Shown here in pieces: positions 46,191-55,732 of a DNA stretch of 64,000 nucleotides. The notes under the pieces were generated by a model. It did no database searches. It had not been told where the DNA came from and saw only the letters and a list, made by a program, of their open reading frames with translations. The stretch is taken from positions 780,001 through 844,000 of the forward strand of contig NZ_WPHG01000001.1 of NCBI RefSeq assembly GCF_009742725.1, given 5' to 3'. The stretch comes from Nitratireductor arenosus. Its GTDB lineage: Bacteria > Pseudomonadota > Alphaproteobacteria > Rhizobiales > Rhizobiaceae. Numbering within the stretch: the first letter of the stretch is position 1; every line of letters starts with the position of its first letter. Made by a program: the position numbers and the translations under genes.

Positions 46191-46316
46191 ATGAAGATCA
46201 AGAACTCGCTCAAGGCGTTGAAGAGCCGTCACCGCGACAACCGCATGGTTCGTCGCAAGGGTCGGATTTACATCATCAACAAGTCCAATCCGCGCTTCAA
46301 GGCGCGCCAGGGCTGA
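46191..46316 (+). CDS. rpmJ: 50S ribosomal protein L36
   Basis: A 41-residue basic protein that I recognise as bL36 of the alphaproteobacterial, cysteine-free type: [18 protein letters not shown], then [17 protein letters not shown]. It lacks the zinc-binding cysteines of the C+ form, which ties it to zinc-independent ribosomes. Too short for many gene callers. A GACCC-TTTC-GGGTC hairpin (46158-46171) precedes the start and might be a leader element. Confidence 0.93.
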   Translation: MKIKNSLKALKSRHRDNRMVRRKGRIYIINKSNPRFKARQG

Positions 46317-46426
46317 AGCCGAGGCATCGAACCGAAGGGCGAAGCCGCCTTCCGGACAGATGCACCGTCGCGCCATCACGGTTTTTTCAGTTTGACGTTC
46401 CGCGGCTGAGGGCTAGATTCCCAGCC

Positions 46427-47017
46427 ATGCGGAGCGTTTTTCGATTCTTTGGACCTCATTTCCTCTTCCTGGGCGCTTCACTGCTGCTCGCTGTCCCGGC
46501 CGCGGCCACAGAACCAGCGCCGCTGGACAAGGTCGAGACTTCACGTCTCGACACGCTGTTTTTGGAACTGAAGCGCGAACGCAACGAAAAGGCGGCCGAG
46601 CGCATCGCCCAGCGCATCTGGGACGAATGGATGAAATCCGGCAGCGCCACCGTCGATCTTCTGCTGAAATGGTCGAGTGAGGCGACACGCAAGCAGGATT
46701 TCGCCGTCGCGCTCGATTTCCTCGACCAGATCGTCATGCTCGAACCCGGCTACGCCGAAGGCTGGAACAGGCGGGCGACCGTTCACTATATGATGAACAG
46801 CTATTCTAAATCGATGGCCGATATCGAACGCGCGCTCAATCTGGAGCCGCGCCATTTCGGCGCCCTGTCCGGCATGGGCGCGATTCTTAAGGCGACCGGA
46901 CGCAAGAAGCTGGCCCTGCGCGCCTACGAACGCGTGCTCGCGGTCTATCCGATGATGCGCAACGCGCAGAACGAAGTTGTCACTTTAACCGAAGAACTGG
47001 CCGGCGAAGGCATTTGA
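46427..47017 (+). CDS. TPR-repeat protein with signal peptide
   Basis: A 196-residue exported protein. The N-terminus FRFFGPHFLFLGASLLLAVPAAA is a signal peptide. TPR-like helix pairs follow: DFAVALDFLDQIVMLEPGYAEG, SKSMADIERALNLEPRHFGA and KLALRAYERVLAVYPMM. It may scaffold periplasmic partners, but no partner is visible. It is 110 bases downstream of rpmJ. Confidence 0.85.
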   Translation: MRSVFRFFGPHFLFLGASLLLAVPAAATEPAPLDKVETSRLDTLFLELKRERNEKAAERIAQRIWDEWMKSGSATVDLLLKWSSEATRKQDFAVALDFLDQIVMLEPGYAEGWNRRATVHYMMNSYSKSMADIERALNLEPRHFGALSGMGAILKATGRKKLALRAYERVLAVYPMMRNAQNEVVTLTEELAGEGI

Positions 47018-47088
47018 CCGACGCTCGGCCTCGCCCGCTTCCACCGGCAAGGCACTCCCGTCCACACCTACGGTGAATTTTGCTTGCG

Positions 47089-48156
47089 ATGAACCTCGTC
47101 TACGCGTTCTGCGCCTTCTTGCTGGCCCTGATCCTGGTCGCCGCCGGCGTCACCCGCGTCGGCGTGTGGATGACGGAGAGAAAGAACCCGCCATCGGGGA
47201 CTTTTGCCACGATCGACAACACGCGCATGCATTTCGTCCATGTGCCGGCCGCCGCCGATGCGCCGCTTCCGCCGGTGGTTTTTATCCACGGCGCCAGTGG
47301 CAATCTGCGTGACACGATGCTGCCCCTGCGCGGGCTTCTGGAGGGTCGGGCCGAGATGCTGTTCGTCGACCGCCCCGGTCACGGCTGGTCGGCGCGCGGG
47401 CCGGCGGAAAACGCCACGCCGGCCGGTCAGGCGAAAACCATCGCGGCGTTGATGGACCATCTCGGGATCGGCCGGGCGATCATGGTCGGCCATTCCTTCG
47501 GCGGCGCGGTTACCGCCACATTCGCCCTCGATCATCCGCGAAAGGCAGCCGGCCTGGTGTTTTTGGCGGCGGTGTCGCATCCATGGCCGGGCGCCGGCAC
47601 CTCCTGGTATTATGAACTGACCGCCACCCCTCTGATCGGCCGTCTGTTTTCCGAAACGCTCGCGCTTCCGGGCGGAGCCCTGCGCATGACGGCCGCGACA
47701 TCCTGCGTCTTCGCCCCCAACCGCGTCCCGGACGACTACGCAAGCAAGGTCGGCATCGGCCTTGTCCTGCGGCCAGGGACCTTCCGCGCCAATGCCCGCG
47801 ACGTCGCCGGTCTCTACGATTACGTCACGCGGGTGGCCCCCCGTTATAGCGAGATCGACGTCCCGGCCGTTGTGATATCGGGCACACGCGACACCGTCGT
47901 CTACGAAGAGATTCATTCGGCCGGGCTCGCGCGCGACATTCCCGGCGCGGAAGCGGTATGGATCGACACTCTCGGTCACAAACCCGACTGGATCGCGCCC
48001 GATCTCACCCTGGCGGCGATCGAAAAGGTCGCCGGCCTAGACCGCGACCTCGATGCGGTCGCACGCCAGGTCGAAGCCCGCATCGCCGGCGACGCGTTCG
48101 GCCCGATTGAGAACTGTCCCGACGAGAAACCGCCTTTGAACGCCGCGAATCGGTAG
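47089..48156 (+). CDS. Alpha/beta hydrolase, membrane-anchored
   Basis: A 355-residue alpha/beta-hydrolase fold protein. The N-terminal helix (VYAFCAFLLALILVAAGV) is a membrane anchor or signal. VVFIHGASGNLRDTM is the oxyanion-hole loop. MVGHSFGGAVT supplies the nucleophile serine, AVVISGTRDTVV the aspartate region and LGHKPDWI the histidine. Substrate unknown. The ATG at 47089 is favoured over a TTG at 47080. It converges on pyk with a 21-base gap. Confidence 0.87.
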   Translation: MNLVYAFCAFLLALILVAAGVTRVGVWMTERKNPPSGTFATIDNTRMHFVHVPAAADAPLPPVVFIHGASGNLRDTMLPLRGLLEGRAEMLFVDRPGHGWSARGPAENATPAGQAKTIAALMDHLGIGRAIMVGHSFGGAVTATFALDHPRKAAGLVFLAAVSHPWPGAGTSWYYELTATPLIGRLFSETLALPGGALRMTAATSCVFAPNRVPDDYASKVGIGLVLRPGTFRANARDVAGLYDYVTRVAPRYSEIDVPAVVISGTRDTVVYEEIHSAGLARDIPGAEAVWIDTLGHKPDWIAPDLTLAAIEKVAGLDRDLDAVARQVEARIAGDAFGPIENCPDEKPPLNAANR

Positions 48157-48177
48157 AACTGAGCGATCCCGTGCGGA

Positions 48178-49614
48178 TCAGATGCCGCTCAGCCCGTCCG
48201 AGCCGATATAGGCGATCCTGAGCATATTGGTGGCGCCGGGCGTCCTGAGCGGCACGCCGGCGGTGACGATGATACGGTCGCCAGGACGGCAGAAGCCTTC
48301 GGAAAAGGCGATCCGGCAGGCGCGGTCGACCATGTCGTCGAGATCGGTCGCATCCGGCGTGACCACGCAATGCGTGCCCCACACGAGCGACAGGCGGCGC
48401 GCCGTCTCGACCACCGGCGACAGCGCGATGATCGGCACTTGCGGCCGCTCGCGCGCCGCGCGCAGTCCCGTCGTCCCTGACGAAGTGTAGCACACGATCG
48501 CCGACAGCTTAAGCGTCTCGGCGATCTGGCGCGCGGCCAGCGAGATCGCATCCGCGCCGGTCGCTTCCGGCTCGGCGCGCTGGGCATGGACGATGCCGGC
48601 ATAGGTCGGATCCTTCTCGACCTGTTCGGCGATGGCATTCATCATTCCCACCGCCTCGACCGGATAGTCGCCGGCAGCGGATTCGGCCGACAGCATGATG
48701 GCGTCCGCGCCCTCGAAGACCGCGGTGGCAACGTCCGACACTTCCGCCCGGGTCGGCGCCGGGGCTGAAATCATCGATTCCAGCATCTGCGTGGCGACCA
48801 CCACCGGTTTGCCGGCGCGCCGCGCCGCGCGGGTGAGTTGCTTCTGGATGCCGGGTACCGCCTCGATCGGCATTTCCACCCCAAGATCGCCACGCGCCAC
48901 CATCAGCGCGTCCGAAAGCTCGATGATTTCAGCCAGCCGTGCGACCGCCTGGGGCTTTTCGATCTTCGACATCAGCGCCGCGCGACCGCGCGCCACCTTG
49001 CGCACCTCGGCGAGGTCCTCGGGCCGCTGGATGAAGGACAGCGCGATCCAGTCGACGCCGGCCTGCAACACGGCGTCGAGGTCGCGCCGGTCCTTGTCGG
49101 TAAGCGCCCCGACGGGCAGATCGGTATCGGGCAGGCTCACGCCTTTACGGTCGGATATTCTCGTGCCCGCGACCACCTCGGCTTCGATCGCGGTTCCGGT
49201 CGTCTTGACCGCCTTGAGCTGCAGCCGGCCGTCATCGATCAGCAGCCGGTCGCCTTTTTTGACCGAGCGCAGGATTTCTGGGTGTGGCAGCTCGACACGC
49301 TTGGCGTTGCCCGGTTCCGGATTATCGTCGAAGATGAACGTCTGGCCGACTTCCAGCTCGACCGCGCCGTCGGCGAACTTGCCGACCCGCAATTTCGGTC
49401 CCTGCAGGTCCGCCAGAATGCCTATCGGCCGGCTGACGGCCTTTTCGACCGAACGGATACGCTCGACAAGCGTGCGCATCAGCGGATGGTCGGCATGACT
49501 CATATTGATGCGGAAAACGTCCGCGCCCGCCTCGTAGAGCTTGCGGATCATGACCTCGTCGGAGGAGGCCGGGCCGAGTGTCGCGAGGATCCGGACCTTG
49601 CGGCTGCGTTTCAT
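48178..49614 (-). CDS. pyk: Pyruvate kinase
   Basis: Converts phosphoenolpyruvate and ADP to pyruvate and ATP, the last step of glycolysis. The 478 residues contain RRVRILATLGPASS-type opening (KVRILATLGPASSDEVM), the PEP and metal site FRINMSHADHPL, GVEMPIEAVPGIQKQ, and a complete C-terminal domain to residue 478. The start ATG overlaps the stop of the upstream DUF1036 gene (TCAT on the plus strand), so translation is coupled. Confidence 0.96.
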   Translation of the reverse strand: MKRSRKVRILATLGPASSDEVMIRKLYEAGADVFRINMSHADHPLMRTLVERIRSVEKAVSRPIGILADLQGPKLRVGKFADGAVELEVGQTFIFDDNPEPGNAKRVELPHPEILRSVKKGDRLLIDDGRLQLKAVKTTGTAIEAEVVAGTRISDRKGVSLPDTDLPVGALTDKDRRDLDAVLQAGVDWIALSFIQRPEDLAEVRKVARGRAALMSKIEKPQAVARLAEIIELSDALMVARGDLGVEMPIEAVPGIQKQLTRAARRAGKPVVVATQMLESMISAPAPTRAEVSDVATAVFEGADAIMLSAESAAGDYPVEAVGMMNAIAEQVEKDPTYAGIVHAQRAEPEATGADAISLAARQIAETLKLSAIVCYTSSGTTGLRAARERPQVPIIALSPVVETARRLSLVWGTHCVVTPDATDLDDMVDRACRIAFSEGFCRPGDRIIVTAGVPLRTPGATNMLRIAYIGSDGLSGI

Positions 49615-50126
49615 TGGTTACCCGTTCCCGTGACGGCGGCGGTACCGTCGGTTGCCGGTTCGTCGGTGAGCTGGACCATCCAGCTCGCCTGCTGACCGGT
49701 ATCATATTCCTGGAACCCGGCCCGCTGAAAACCGCGCGGGATGCAGTCGCGCACGCCGACGATTTTGAATTCCTTGTCGGCGATGCACATGTTGATCGGC
49801 CCGTCCCAGCGTCCGCCCCGTTCGGCATCTTCCGCATAAAGATAATAATAGCGTGACGACAGCCGTCCCTCGATCAGGGTTTTGCAGGTCGAGCCCTCGA
49901 TATGCCACCACCCCTCGGTGATCCAGCCCGCGCTGGCGCGATAGCCGATGGCCACGCCGACGAGGTTCTGCGTGGCGTTGCAAACGCGGAAATCGGCCCT
50001 CGCCGATTGCGTGGTGCCCGCGAGAAAAAGGAAAACCAGAACGGGAAGCGACATGCTTGCGCAGCGGACTGCAGATCGAACGCCTGCAAAATCCATAAAG
50101 CTGCCCCTCACCCGTGAACGAAACAT
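49611..50126 (-). CDS. DUF1036 family exported protein
   Basis: A 171-residue protein. The N-terminal signal (LPVLVFLFLAGTTQSARA) is followed by the DUF1036 domain FRVCNATQNLVGVAIGYRAS and GRLSSRYYYLYAEDAERGG, with conserved cysteines that suggest a disulfide in the periplasm. AAGGAGG gives a strong start at 50126. Its stop overlaps the pyk start. The link to pyruvate kinase is conserved as I recall in rhizobia but is not explained by any known function. Confidence 0.83.
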   Translation of the reverse strand: MFRSRVRGSFMDFAGVRSAVRCASMSLPVLVFLFLAGTTQSARADFRVCNATQNLVGVAIGYRASAGWITEGWWHIEGSTCKTLIEGRLSSRYYYLYAEDAERGGRWDGPINMCIADKEFKIVGVRDCIPRGFQRAGFQEYDTGQQASWMVQLTDEPATDGTAAVTGTGNQ

Positions 50127-50337
50127 TGTCCGTTCCTCCTTTTCGGAAAACTGTACGCCCGTGTCAACGCGGCTGCGCCGCCATCGGTCGCCCCATGGCG
50201 GCACGATCGCCTTTGGCATCAGCCACAACAGTGTCGAAACAACGGCATTGCCATCCGCCACCGGTCGTGAAAGGACATGCACCGCCTCTTCCATTCGGTC
50301 AATCGGACAGGTTCCCACTTTTCGGTTTGCTACGCCC

Positions 50338-51135
50338 ATGACCCGCTCCGCCCTCTTTTCCCCCGTCGAGATCGTAGACGGCCCGCGCGACCGCGGCATC
50401 GTCCTGATCGGCGACCATGCCCGCAACGCCGTGCCCGACGAATATGGCGATCTCGGTCTTGCGGCCGCCGAATTCGAACGCCACATCGCCTACGATATCG
50501 GCGTGGAATGGGTGGTGCGGCGCCTTGCCGCCCTGATCGGCGCTCCGGCCGTTCTGGCCGGCTTCTCGCGGCTGCTGATCGATCCCAATCGCGGCGAGGA
50601 CGACCCGACACTGATTCGCCAGCTCTATGACGGCACCGTCATAACCGGCAATTATCCGATGAGCCGGCGGGAACGCGAACAGCGGCTCGACCGGTTCTAC
50701 CGTCCCTACCACGACGCCGTCGCCGCGATGACGGCCTCGGTCGCCGCGGCAAGCGGCCGAGCGCCCTTCATCGTCTCGATCCACTCTTTCACCCCTGCCA
50801 TGCAGGGTCGGCGCCGGCCATGGCATGTCGGCATTCTGTGGGACAGCGACGACCGCGCGGTCAAACCGGTGCTGGAGGCGCTGCGCGCCGAGAACGACCT
50901 CGTGGTCGGCGACAACGAGCCTTACGACGGCGCGTTGCGCGGCGACACGATGTTCCGCCATGCCATCGTCAACGGCTACGCGCATGTGCTGATCGAGCTG
51001 CGCCAGGACCTGATCGCGACCGAGGTCAGCGCGGCGCGCTGGGCCGAGCGGCTGGCTCCTATCCTTGACGCGGTCGACAGCCGGGCCGATATCCATCAGG
51101 TGAAGCAGTTCGGTTCACGAACCGGCCCAGTCTGA
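50338..51135 (+). CDS. N-formylglutamate amidohydrolase family protein
   Basis: A 265-residue hydrolase of the HutG-like family, which removes the formyl group of N-formylglutamate in histidine catabolism. Conserved segments include IGDHARNAVP, HIAYDIGVEWVVRRLA, SRLLIDPNRGEDDPT (the metal or substrate loop), VSIHSFTPAMQG and VLIELRQDLI. The rest of the hut pathway is absent here, so the substrate may differ. It diverges from the DUF1036-pyk operon. DUF1244 follows 14 bases later. Confidence 0.86.
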   Translation: MTRSALFSPVEIVDGPRDRGIVLIGDHARNAVPDEYGDLGLAAAEFERHIAYDIGVEWVVRRLAALIGAPAVLAGFSRLLIDPNRGEDDPTLIRQLYDGTVITGNYPMSRREREQRLDRFYRPYHDAVAAMTASVAAASGRAPFIVSIHSFTPAMQGRRRPWHVGILWDSDDRAVKPVLEALRAENDLVVGDNEPYDGALRGDTMFRHAIVNGYAHVLIELRQDLIATEVSAARWAERLAPILDAVDSRADIHQVKQFGSRTGPV

Positions 51136-51149
51136 CAGGGAGCGATCAC

Positions 51150-51458
51150 ATGAATAAATTGACGCCAGAACAACAGCGCGACTTCGAGGCCGCCGCGTTC
51201 CGCGCCTTGCGCGATCATCTGCGCGCGCGCACCGATGTGCAGAATATCGACTTGATGAATCTGGCCGGCTTCTGCCGCAACTGCCTGTCGAACTGGTACC
51301 GCGACGCGGCCGAGGCCGACGGCGTCACGCTGTCGAAGGAAGACGCGCGCGAGATCGTCTACGGCATGCCCTACGAGGAATGGCGCGCGAAACACCAGAC
51401 CGAGGCGTCCGCCGGTCAGAAGGCCGCTTTCAAAAAAAGCCACCCACGGCACGATTAG
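51150..51458 (+). CDS. DUF1244 family protein
   Basis: A 102-residue protein with the family motif NLAGFCRNCLSNWYRDAAEADG, in which the two cysteines may bind metal, and the C-terminal EIVYGMPYEEWRAKHQ. GGGAG precedes the ATG. It follows the amidohydrolase closely, suggesting co-transcription. Function unknown. Its stop overlaps the convergent GNAT gene by four bases. Confidence 0.88.
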   Translation: MNKLTPEQQRDFEAAAFRALRDHLRARTDVQNIDLMNLAGFCRNCLSNWYRDAAEADGVTLSKEDAREIVYGMPYEEWRAKHQTEASAGQKAAFKKSHPRHD

Positions 51459-51925
51459 AAGTCAAGCACCAGGCGCGGCAGGAACCGGCCGGGGATCGAG
51501 CCCGAGGGCGACTGGCCGGCGTCGCGCGCGCCGTGCCTGCGGTAAAAGGCCGCCGCATCGGGGTCGGCCTCGATGATCATGCGCCGGGCGCCGCCTTGCC
51601 GGCACGCCGCCACCGCCCATGCGAACAGCATGCCTCCCACACCGCAGCCCATCGCCTCGGGAGCGACAAACAGTTTTTCCAGATCCGCCTCGTCATCGGC
51701 AAGCGCGATCTCGGCAACGCCGACGATCGCGCCGTCGCGCAGGGCAACCTGCAGCCGGTTCATTTCGAGGTCTGCCTCCGTCAGCGTGAGTTCCGCGCGG
51801 CAGGCCTCCATGAACGCCCGGTCATAGCCCCAATGCGCCTTGGACCGCAGGCACACAGCCGTCAGCAATCCGACCTCGCCCGGTCGCGGCGGCCGCAACG
51901 TCACCGCGGAGGCCGACCCGCGCAC
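51455..51925 (-). CDS. GNAT family N-acetyltransferase
   Basis: A GNAT protein with the acetyl-CoA loop EAMGCGVGGMLFAWA and the C-terminal DPDAAAFYRRHGARDAG. I start at GTG 51925, which has AAGGG eight bases upstream and is six bases past the upstream ABC-F stop (156 residues). The ATG at 51974-51976 would overlap that gene; the GTG at 51904 has no ribosome site. Its substrate is unknown. Confidence 0.8.
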   Translation of the reverse strand: MRGSASAVTLRPPRPGEVGLLTAVCLRSKAHWGYDRAFMEACRAELTLTEADLEMNRLQVALRDGAIVGVAEIALADDEADLEKLFVAPEAMGCGVGGMLFAWAVAACRQGGARRMIIEADPDAAAFYRRHGARDAGQSPSGSIPGRFLPRLVLDF

Positions 51926-51930
51926 CGGCC

Positions 51931-53760
51931 TTACCCTTGCTCGACCGTCTCGCGCAGCATCTCCAGTTCCAGCCATTCCTCCTCCATGGCGGCCAGTTCC
52001 GCCTTCTTACCATCGAGCTTTGCGGCAATCCTGGCAAATCCTTCCGGATCGCGCACATAAAACTCCGGATCGGCGAGCCGGACTTCCAGTTTTTCGATCT
52101 CACTTTCGGCCTGATCGATCTTGCCCGGCAAGGTCTCGAGTGCGAATTTCTGCTTGTAGGAGAGTTTCCGGGCCGGTTGCCTGGCCGGCTGTGAACGCAC
52201 GGCGGGAGACGTCGGACTGCTCTCGGATTTGGTTCCGCCTTTCTTGTCGGCGGCGCGAAGCGAAAAGCGCGCGCTACCGCGCTGGGCAAGCATGTCGGTG
52301 TAGCCGCCGGCATAGTCGACCCAGCGGCCGCTTCCCTCCGGGGCGATCGTGCTGGTCACCGTACGGTCGAGGAAGTCGCGATCGTGGGAGACCAGGATAA
52401 CCGTGCCCGGGAAGCCGGCGACGAGTTCCTGCAATAGGTCGAGCGTCTCCATGTCGAGATCGTTGGTCGGCTCGTCGAGCACCAGCAGATTAGCCGGCCG
52501 CGCCAGAAGCCGCGCCAGGATGAGCCGCGCCTTCTCGCCGCCCGAGAGTTCCTGCACCGGCGTGCGCGCCTGTTCCGGCTTGAACAGGAAATCCTTCATA
52601 TAGGAAACGACGTGGCGTTCCTCGCCATTGACGGAGACCGTCTCGCCGCGACCGTCAGTCAGAAAATGCGCCAGGGTCTCGTCCGGGTCGAGCGCGTCGC
52701 GCCGCTGGTCGAGCGTGGCGATCTCCAGATTGACCCCGAGCCGGACCGTGCCGCTGTCCGGCGCGAGGTCTCCGATCAGCATCTTCAGGAGCGTGGTCTT
52801 GCCGGCCCCGTTCGGGCCGACCAGGCCGATCCGATCGCCGCGCTGGATGCGGATCGAGAAATTGTCGACCACGGCCGGGCCTTCGAAGCGTTTGGCGATC
52901 GCCTTGGCCTCGATGACGAGCTTGCCCGAATCCGCCGCGTCGCTGGCGACCAGCTTGGCGGCGCCCTCCGCGCCGTGATGACTGCGAAACCGCTCGCGCA
53001 GCGTGGTCAATTCGCCAAGGCGGCGCATATTGCGCTTGCGCCGCGCGGTCACGCCGTAGCGCAGCCAATGCTCCTCGCGCACGATCTGGCGGCCAAGCTT
53101 GTGCTGCTCACGCTCCTCCTCCTCCAGGAGCGTGTCGCGCCAGGCCTCGAAATGGGCGAACCCCTTGTCGAGGCGCCGCGCCGCGCCCCGGTCGAGCCAC
53201 ACGGTCGCGCGCGTCACCGTCTCCAGGAAACGCCGGTCGTGCGAGATCACGACCGCCGCCGAAGTGGTCCGCGACAGCTCGTCTTCCAGCCATTCGATCG
53301 TCGACAGGTCGAGATGGTTGGTCGGCTCGTCGAGCAGGAGAATGTCCGGTTCGGGTGCAAGAACCCGGGCAAGCGCGGCCCGGCGCGCCTCACCGCCCGA
53401 AAGCCGCTGCGGATCCGCACCCGCCTCAAGGCCCAGACTTTCGATCAGATAGGCCGCGCGATACGGATCATCCGCCGGGCCGAGCCCAGCCTCGACATAG
53501 GCCTCGACGGTAGAAAATCCTTCGAAATCCGGCGCCTGCGGCAGGTAACGGACCGTCACTGCGGGGTGGCGAAACACCTCGCCGTCCTGCGGCTCTACCA
53601 GGCCGGCCGCGATCTTCAGCAAGGTCGACTTGCCCGAACCGTTGCGCCCGACAAGCGCAATCTTTTCGCCCGGCGCGACCGAAAGCGTCACATCGTCGAG
53701 CAGCGGCGTGCCGCCGAAGGTAAGTCGGATTGCGTCGAGGCGCAGCAGCGGTGGAGCCAT
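51931..53760 (-). CDS. ABC-F family ATPase (Uup-like)
   Basis: A 609-residue soluble double ABC ATPase. Walker A sequences are [11 protein letters not shown] and GPNGAGKTTLL, signatures LSGGEARR and LSGGEKAR, and Walker B blocks each have a DEPTNHLD or DEPTNDLD. A linker between domains and the C-terminal coiled coil (KIDQAESEIEKLEVRL) make it Uup-like, a family acting on ribosomes or DNA replication intermediates. It starts six bases after thiN ends. Confidence 0.9.
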   Translation of the reverse strand: MAPPLLRLDAIRLTFGGTPLLDDVTLSVAPGEKIALVGRNGSGKSTLLKIAAGLVEPQDGEVFRHPAVTVRYLPQAPDFEGFSTVEAYVEAGLGPADDPYRAAYLIESLGLEAGADPQRLSGGEARRAALARVLAPEPDILLLDEPTNHLDLSTIEWLEDELSRTTSAAVVISHDRRFLETVTRATVWLDRGAARRLDKGFAHFEAWRDTLLEEEEREQHKLGRQIVREEHWLRYGVTARRKRNMRRLGELTTLRERFRSHHGAEGAAKLVASDAADSGKLVIEAKAIAKRFEGPAVVDNFSIRIQRGDRIGLVGPNGAGKTTLLKMLIGDLAPDSGTVRLGVNLEIATLDQRRDALDPDETLAHFLTDGRGETVSVNGEERHVVSYMKDFLFKPEQARTPVQELSGGEKARLILARLLARPANLLVLDEPTNDLDMETLDLLQELVAGFPGTVILVSHDRDFLDRTVTSTIAPEGSGRWVDYAGGYTDMLAQRGSARFSLRAADKKGGTKSESSPTSPAVRSQPARQPARKLSYKQKFALETLPGKIDQAESEIEKLEVRLADPEFYVRDPEGFARIAAKLDGKKAELAAMEEEWLELEMLRETVEQG

Positions 53761-53766
53761 GAGTGG

Positions 53767-54414
53767 TCAGTCCGCCTTTGTCGATTGCGGATGGGCGAGC
53801 AGCATCGCGCGCCCCGTGTCGAGGCAAAGGCGAAGCGGCCCGGCCACCTCGTTCGACAGGGTCAATGAAGACCCGAACGCGATCTCGACATCGTCGAGCG
53901 GCCATTTCGCGCCCTTGACGCTGAGACCCGACAACCCGGAAAAGGCGAGGATGCTGAACAGCGTACCGGGCGCGTAGTCGTAATGCGCCTCCGCCCCGGC
54001 AAGAAGCGGATGGCCCTCCTCAACGCCGCTTGTAAGCATGGTCGCCACGCCGCGTTCGGCCAGCCTGATCGCCGCCGTCATGTGCAGGAAAGCGTGGTCG
54101 GCGCGCGGACCGCCGAACGCACCCACCAGAACCAGCGCGGTCGCGCCCCTGGCCAGCGCCGCCTCGATGGCGAGTTCGCCGTCGGTCTGGTCCTTGTCCG
54201 GCGGAAAGACCTCGCGCGCAACCGCGCCGTGGCGGGCGATCTCGGCTTGCGAGACCGAATCGAAATCGCCGACCCACAGTTCCGGCTCGATCCCGAGCCG
54301 GGCCGCGTGGCGCATGCCGGAATCGGCTGCGAGCACGCGCGTGCCGGCAAGCGCGGCGTCGAGGCGCGGCGTGCGAACGACGTCGCCGCCGAGAAGGATG
54401 GCAAATCGGCTCAT
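53767..54414 (-). CDS. thiN: Thiamine diphosphokinase
   Basis: Phosphorylates thiamine directly to thiamine diphosphate. The 215 residues start at ATG 54412-54414 (MSRFAILLGGDVVRTP). ADSGMRHA, WVGDFDSV, FPPDKDQTDGELAIE and the GAFGGPRADHAFLH loop are the family motifs that bind ATP and thiamine. It diverges from thiBPQ, whose TPP riboswitch is 138 bases away, so imported thiamine can be used locally. It is the first gene of a thiN-ABC-F-GNAT run. Confidence 0.9.
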   Translation of the reverse strand: MSRFAILLGGDVVRTPRLDAALAGTRVLAADSGMRHAARLGIEPELWVGDFDSVSQAEIARHGAVAREVFPPDKDQTDGELAIEAALARGATALVLVGAFGGPRADHAFLHMTAAIRLAERGVATMLTSGVEEGHPLLAGAEAHYDYAPGTLFSILAFSGLSGLSVKGAKWPLDDVEIAFGSSLTLSNEVAGPLRLCLDTGRAMLLAHPQSTKAD

Positions 54415-54551
54415 GCCGAGCCCCAGTATCAAGGACCGGTGCCGAGAGGAAGCCCACGCGGGTCAACTCGACTGTTTCGGAGCGACCAAACCGCGCGTGC
54501 GGTTTTCCCGGCCGGCTTGCAAGGGGTCTCGCGACGTCTTATGAAGCCGGT

Positions 54552-54712
54552 GCTCTAACGGGGTGCCACGGCATGTTTTGCCGGGGCTGAGAGGCATTCG
54601 GGTACGTCCCGGCCAACCCGCCGAACCTGATCCGGTTTGTACCGGCGGAGGGATTAGACGCTCGTTGCAAAGCGCCTGATTTCCCTTTCAACACGAACGA
54701 GAGGAGGCGCTC
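54552..54712 (+). promoter_or_regulatory. TPP (THI-box) riboswitch controlling thiBPQ
   Basis: The conserved elements GGGGTGCC, GGCTGAGAG, then CCGAACCTGATCCGG and the closing GGCGGAGGGA form a TPP aptamer at about 54559-54656. Downstream AGCGCCT (54671-54677) is complementary to AGGCGCT (54705-54711), which overlaps the thiB ribosome binding site AGGAGG (54702-54707). TPP binding would favour that helix, giving translational repression of the thiamine transporter when TPP is plentiful. Confidence 0.9.
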
Positions 54713-55732
54713 ATGCGCGCACTAAGACCCATGACGATGTTGACAACCGGCCTGACCGCCCTGCTGCTTGCCCAGCCGGCAGCCGCGCAGGACGTCAAAA
54801 ACAAGGTCACCGTTTACACCTATGAGAGCTTCACCGCCGAGTGGGGGCCCGGCCCGCTGGTGGAAAATGCCTTCGAGGCCGAATGCGCCTGTGATCTGGA
54901 ATTCGTCTCGGTCGCCGACGGCGTCGCCCTGCTGAACCGGCTGCGCCTGGAAGGCGACGCCGCCAGGGCCGACATCGTGCTCGGGCTCGATACCAATCTC
55001 GTCGTCGACGCCAAGCAGACTGGACTGTTCGCCCCGCACGGGATCGACACCGCGGCCGTCTCGGTTCCCGGCGGTTATACCGACGAATTTTTCGTGCCCT
55101 ATGATTACGGTTATTTCGCCGTCGTCTACGACAGCGAGGTGATCCAGGATCCGCCCGCGAGCCTGAAGGCGCTGGTCGAGGGCGACAGCGAGGAAAAGAT
55201 CGTCATCCAGGATCCGCGCACCTCCACACCCGGCCTTGGCCTGTTGTTATGGGTGAAGTCGGTCTATGGCGAAGACGCCGCCGCGGCCTGGGAGAAGCTC
55301 TCCGACCGCGTTCTGACCGTGACGCCCGGCTGGAGCGAGGCCTATGGGCTGTTCACCAGCGGCGAAGCGCCGATGGTGCTGTCCTACACGACCTCGCCCG
55401 CCTATCACATGATCGCCGAAGACGCCGACCGCTACCGGGCCGCAGCGTTCTCTGAAGGCCATTATCTGCAGATCGAGATCGCCGGCCTGACCCGTAAAGG
55501 AGCGGAAAACCCGCTCGCGCGTGCGTTTCTTTCCTTCATGACCGGGCCCGCCTTCCAGGATGTCATTCCCGAGACCAACTGGATGTTTCCGGCCGGAGAG
55601 ACCTCGAAACCGCTCGATCCGGCCTTCGATAAGCTGGTTCAGCCGCAAGAGAGCCTGCTGTTCAGCCCCGAGGACGTGGCCGAAAACCGCGACGCGTGGG
55701 TCGATGAGTGGCTCGCCGTCATGAGCCGCTGA
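54713..55732 (+). CDS. thiB: Thiamine/TPP ABC transporter substrate-binding protein ThiB
   Basis: Periplasmic binding protein of 339 residues. The N-terminal [17 protein letters not shown] is a signal peptide. The mature part has [18 protein letters not shown] and [12 protein letters not shown], strongly like ThiB, and [19 protein letters not shown] and [27 protein letters not shown] of the second lobe. AGGAGG precedes the ATG and is masked by the riboswitch helix. It overlaps thiP by one base. Confidence 0.95.
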   Translation: MRALRPMTMLTTGLTALLLAQPAAAQDVKNKVTVYTYESFTAEWGPGPLVENAFEAECACDLEFVSVADGVALLNRLRLEGDAARADIVLGLDTNLVVDAKQTGLFAPHGIDTAAVSVPGGYTDEFFVPYDYGYFAVVYDSEVIQDPPASLKALVEGDSEEKIVIQDPRTSTPGLGLLLWVKSVYGEDAAAAWEKLSDRVLTVTPGWSEAYGLFTSGEAPMVLSYTTSPAYHMIAEDADRYRAAAFSEGHYLQIEIAGLTRKGAENPLARAFLSFMTGPAFQDVIPETNWMFPAGETSKPLDPAFDKLVQPQESLLFSPEDVAENRDAWVDEWLAVMSR

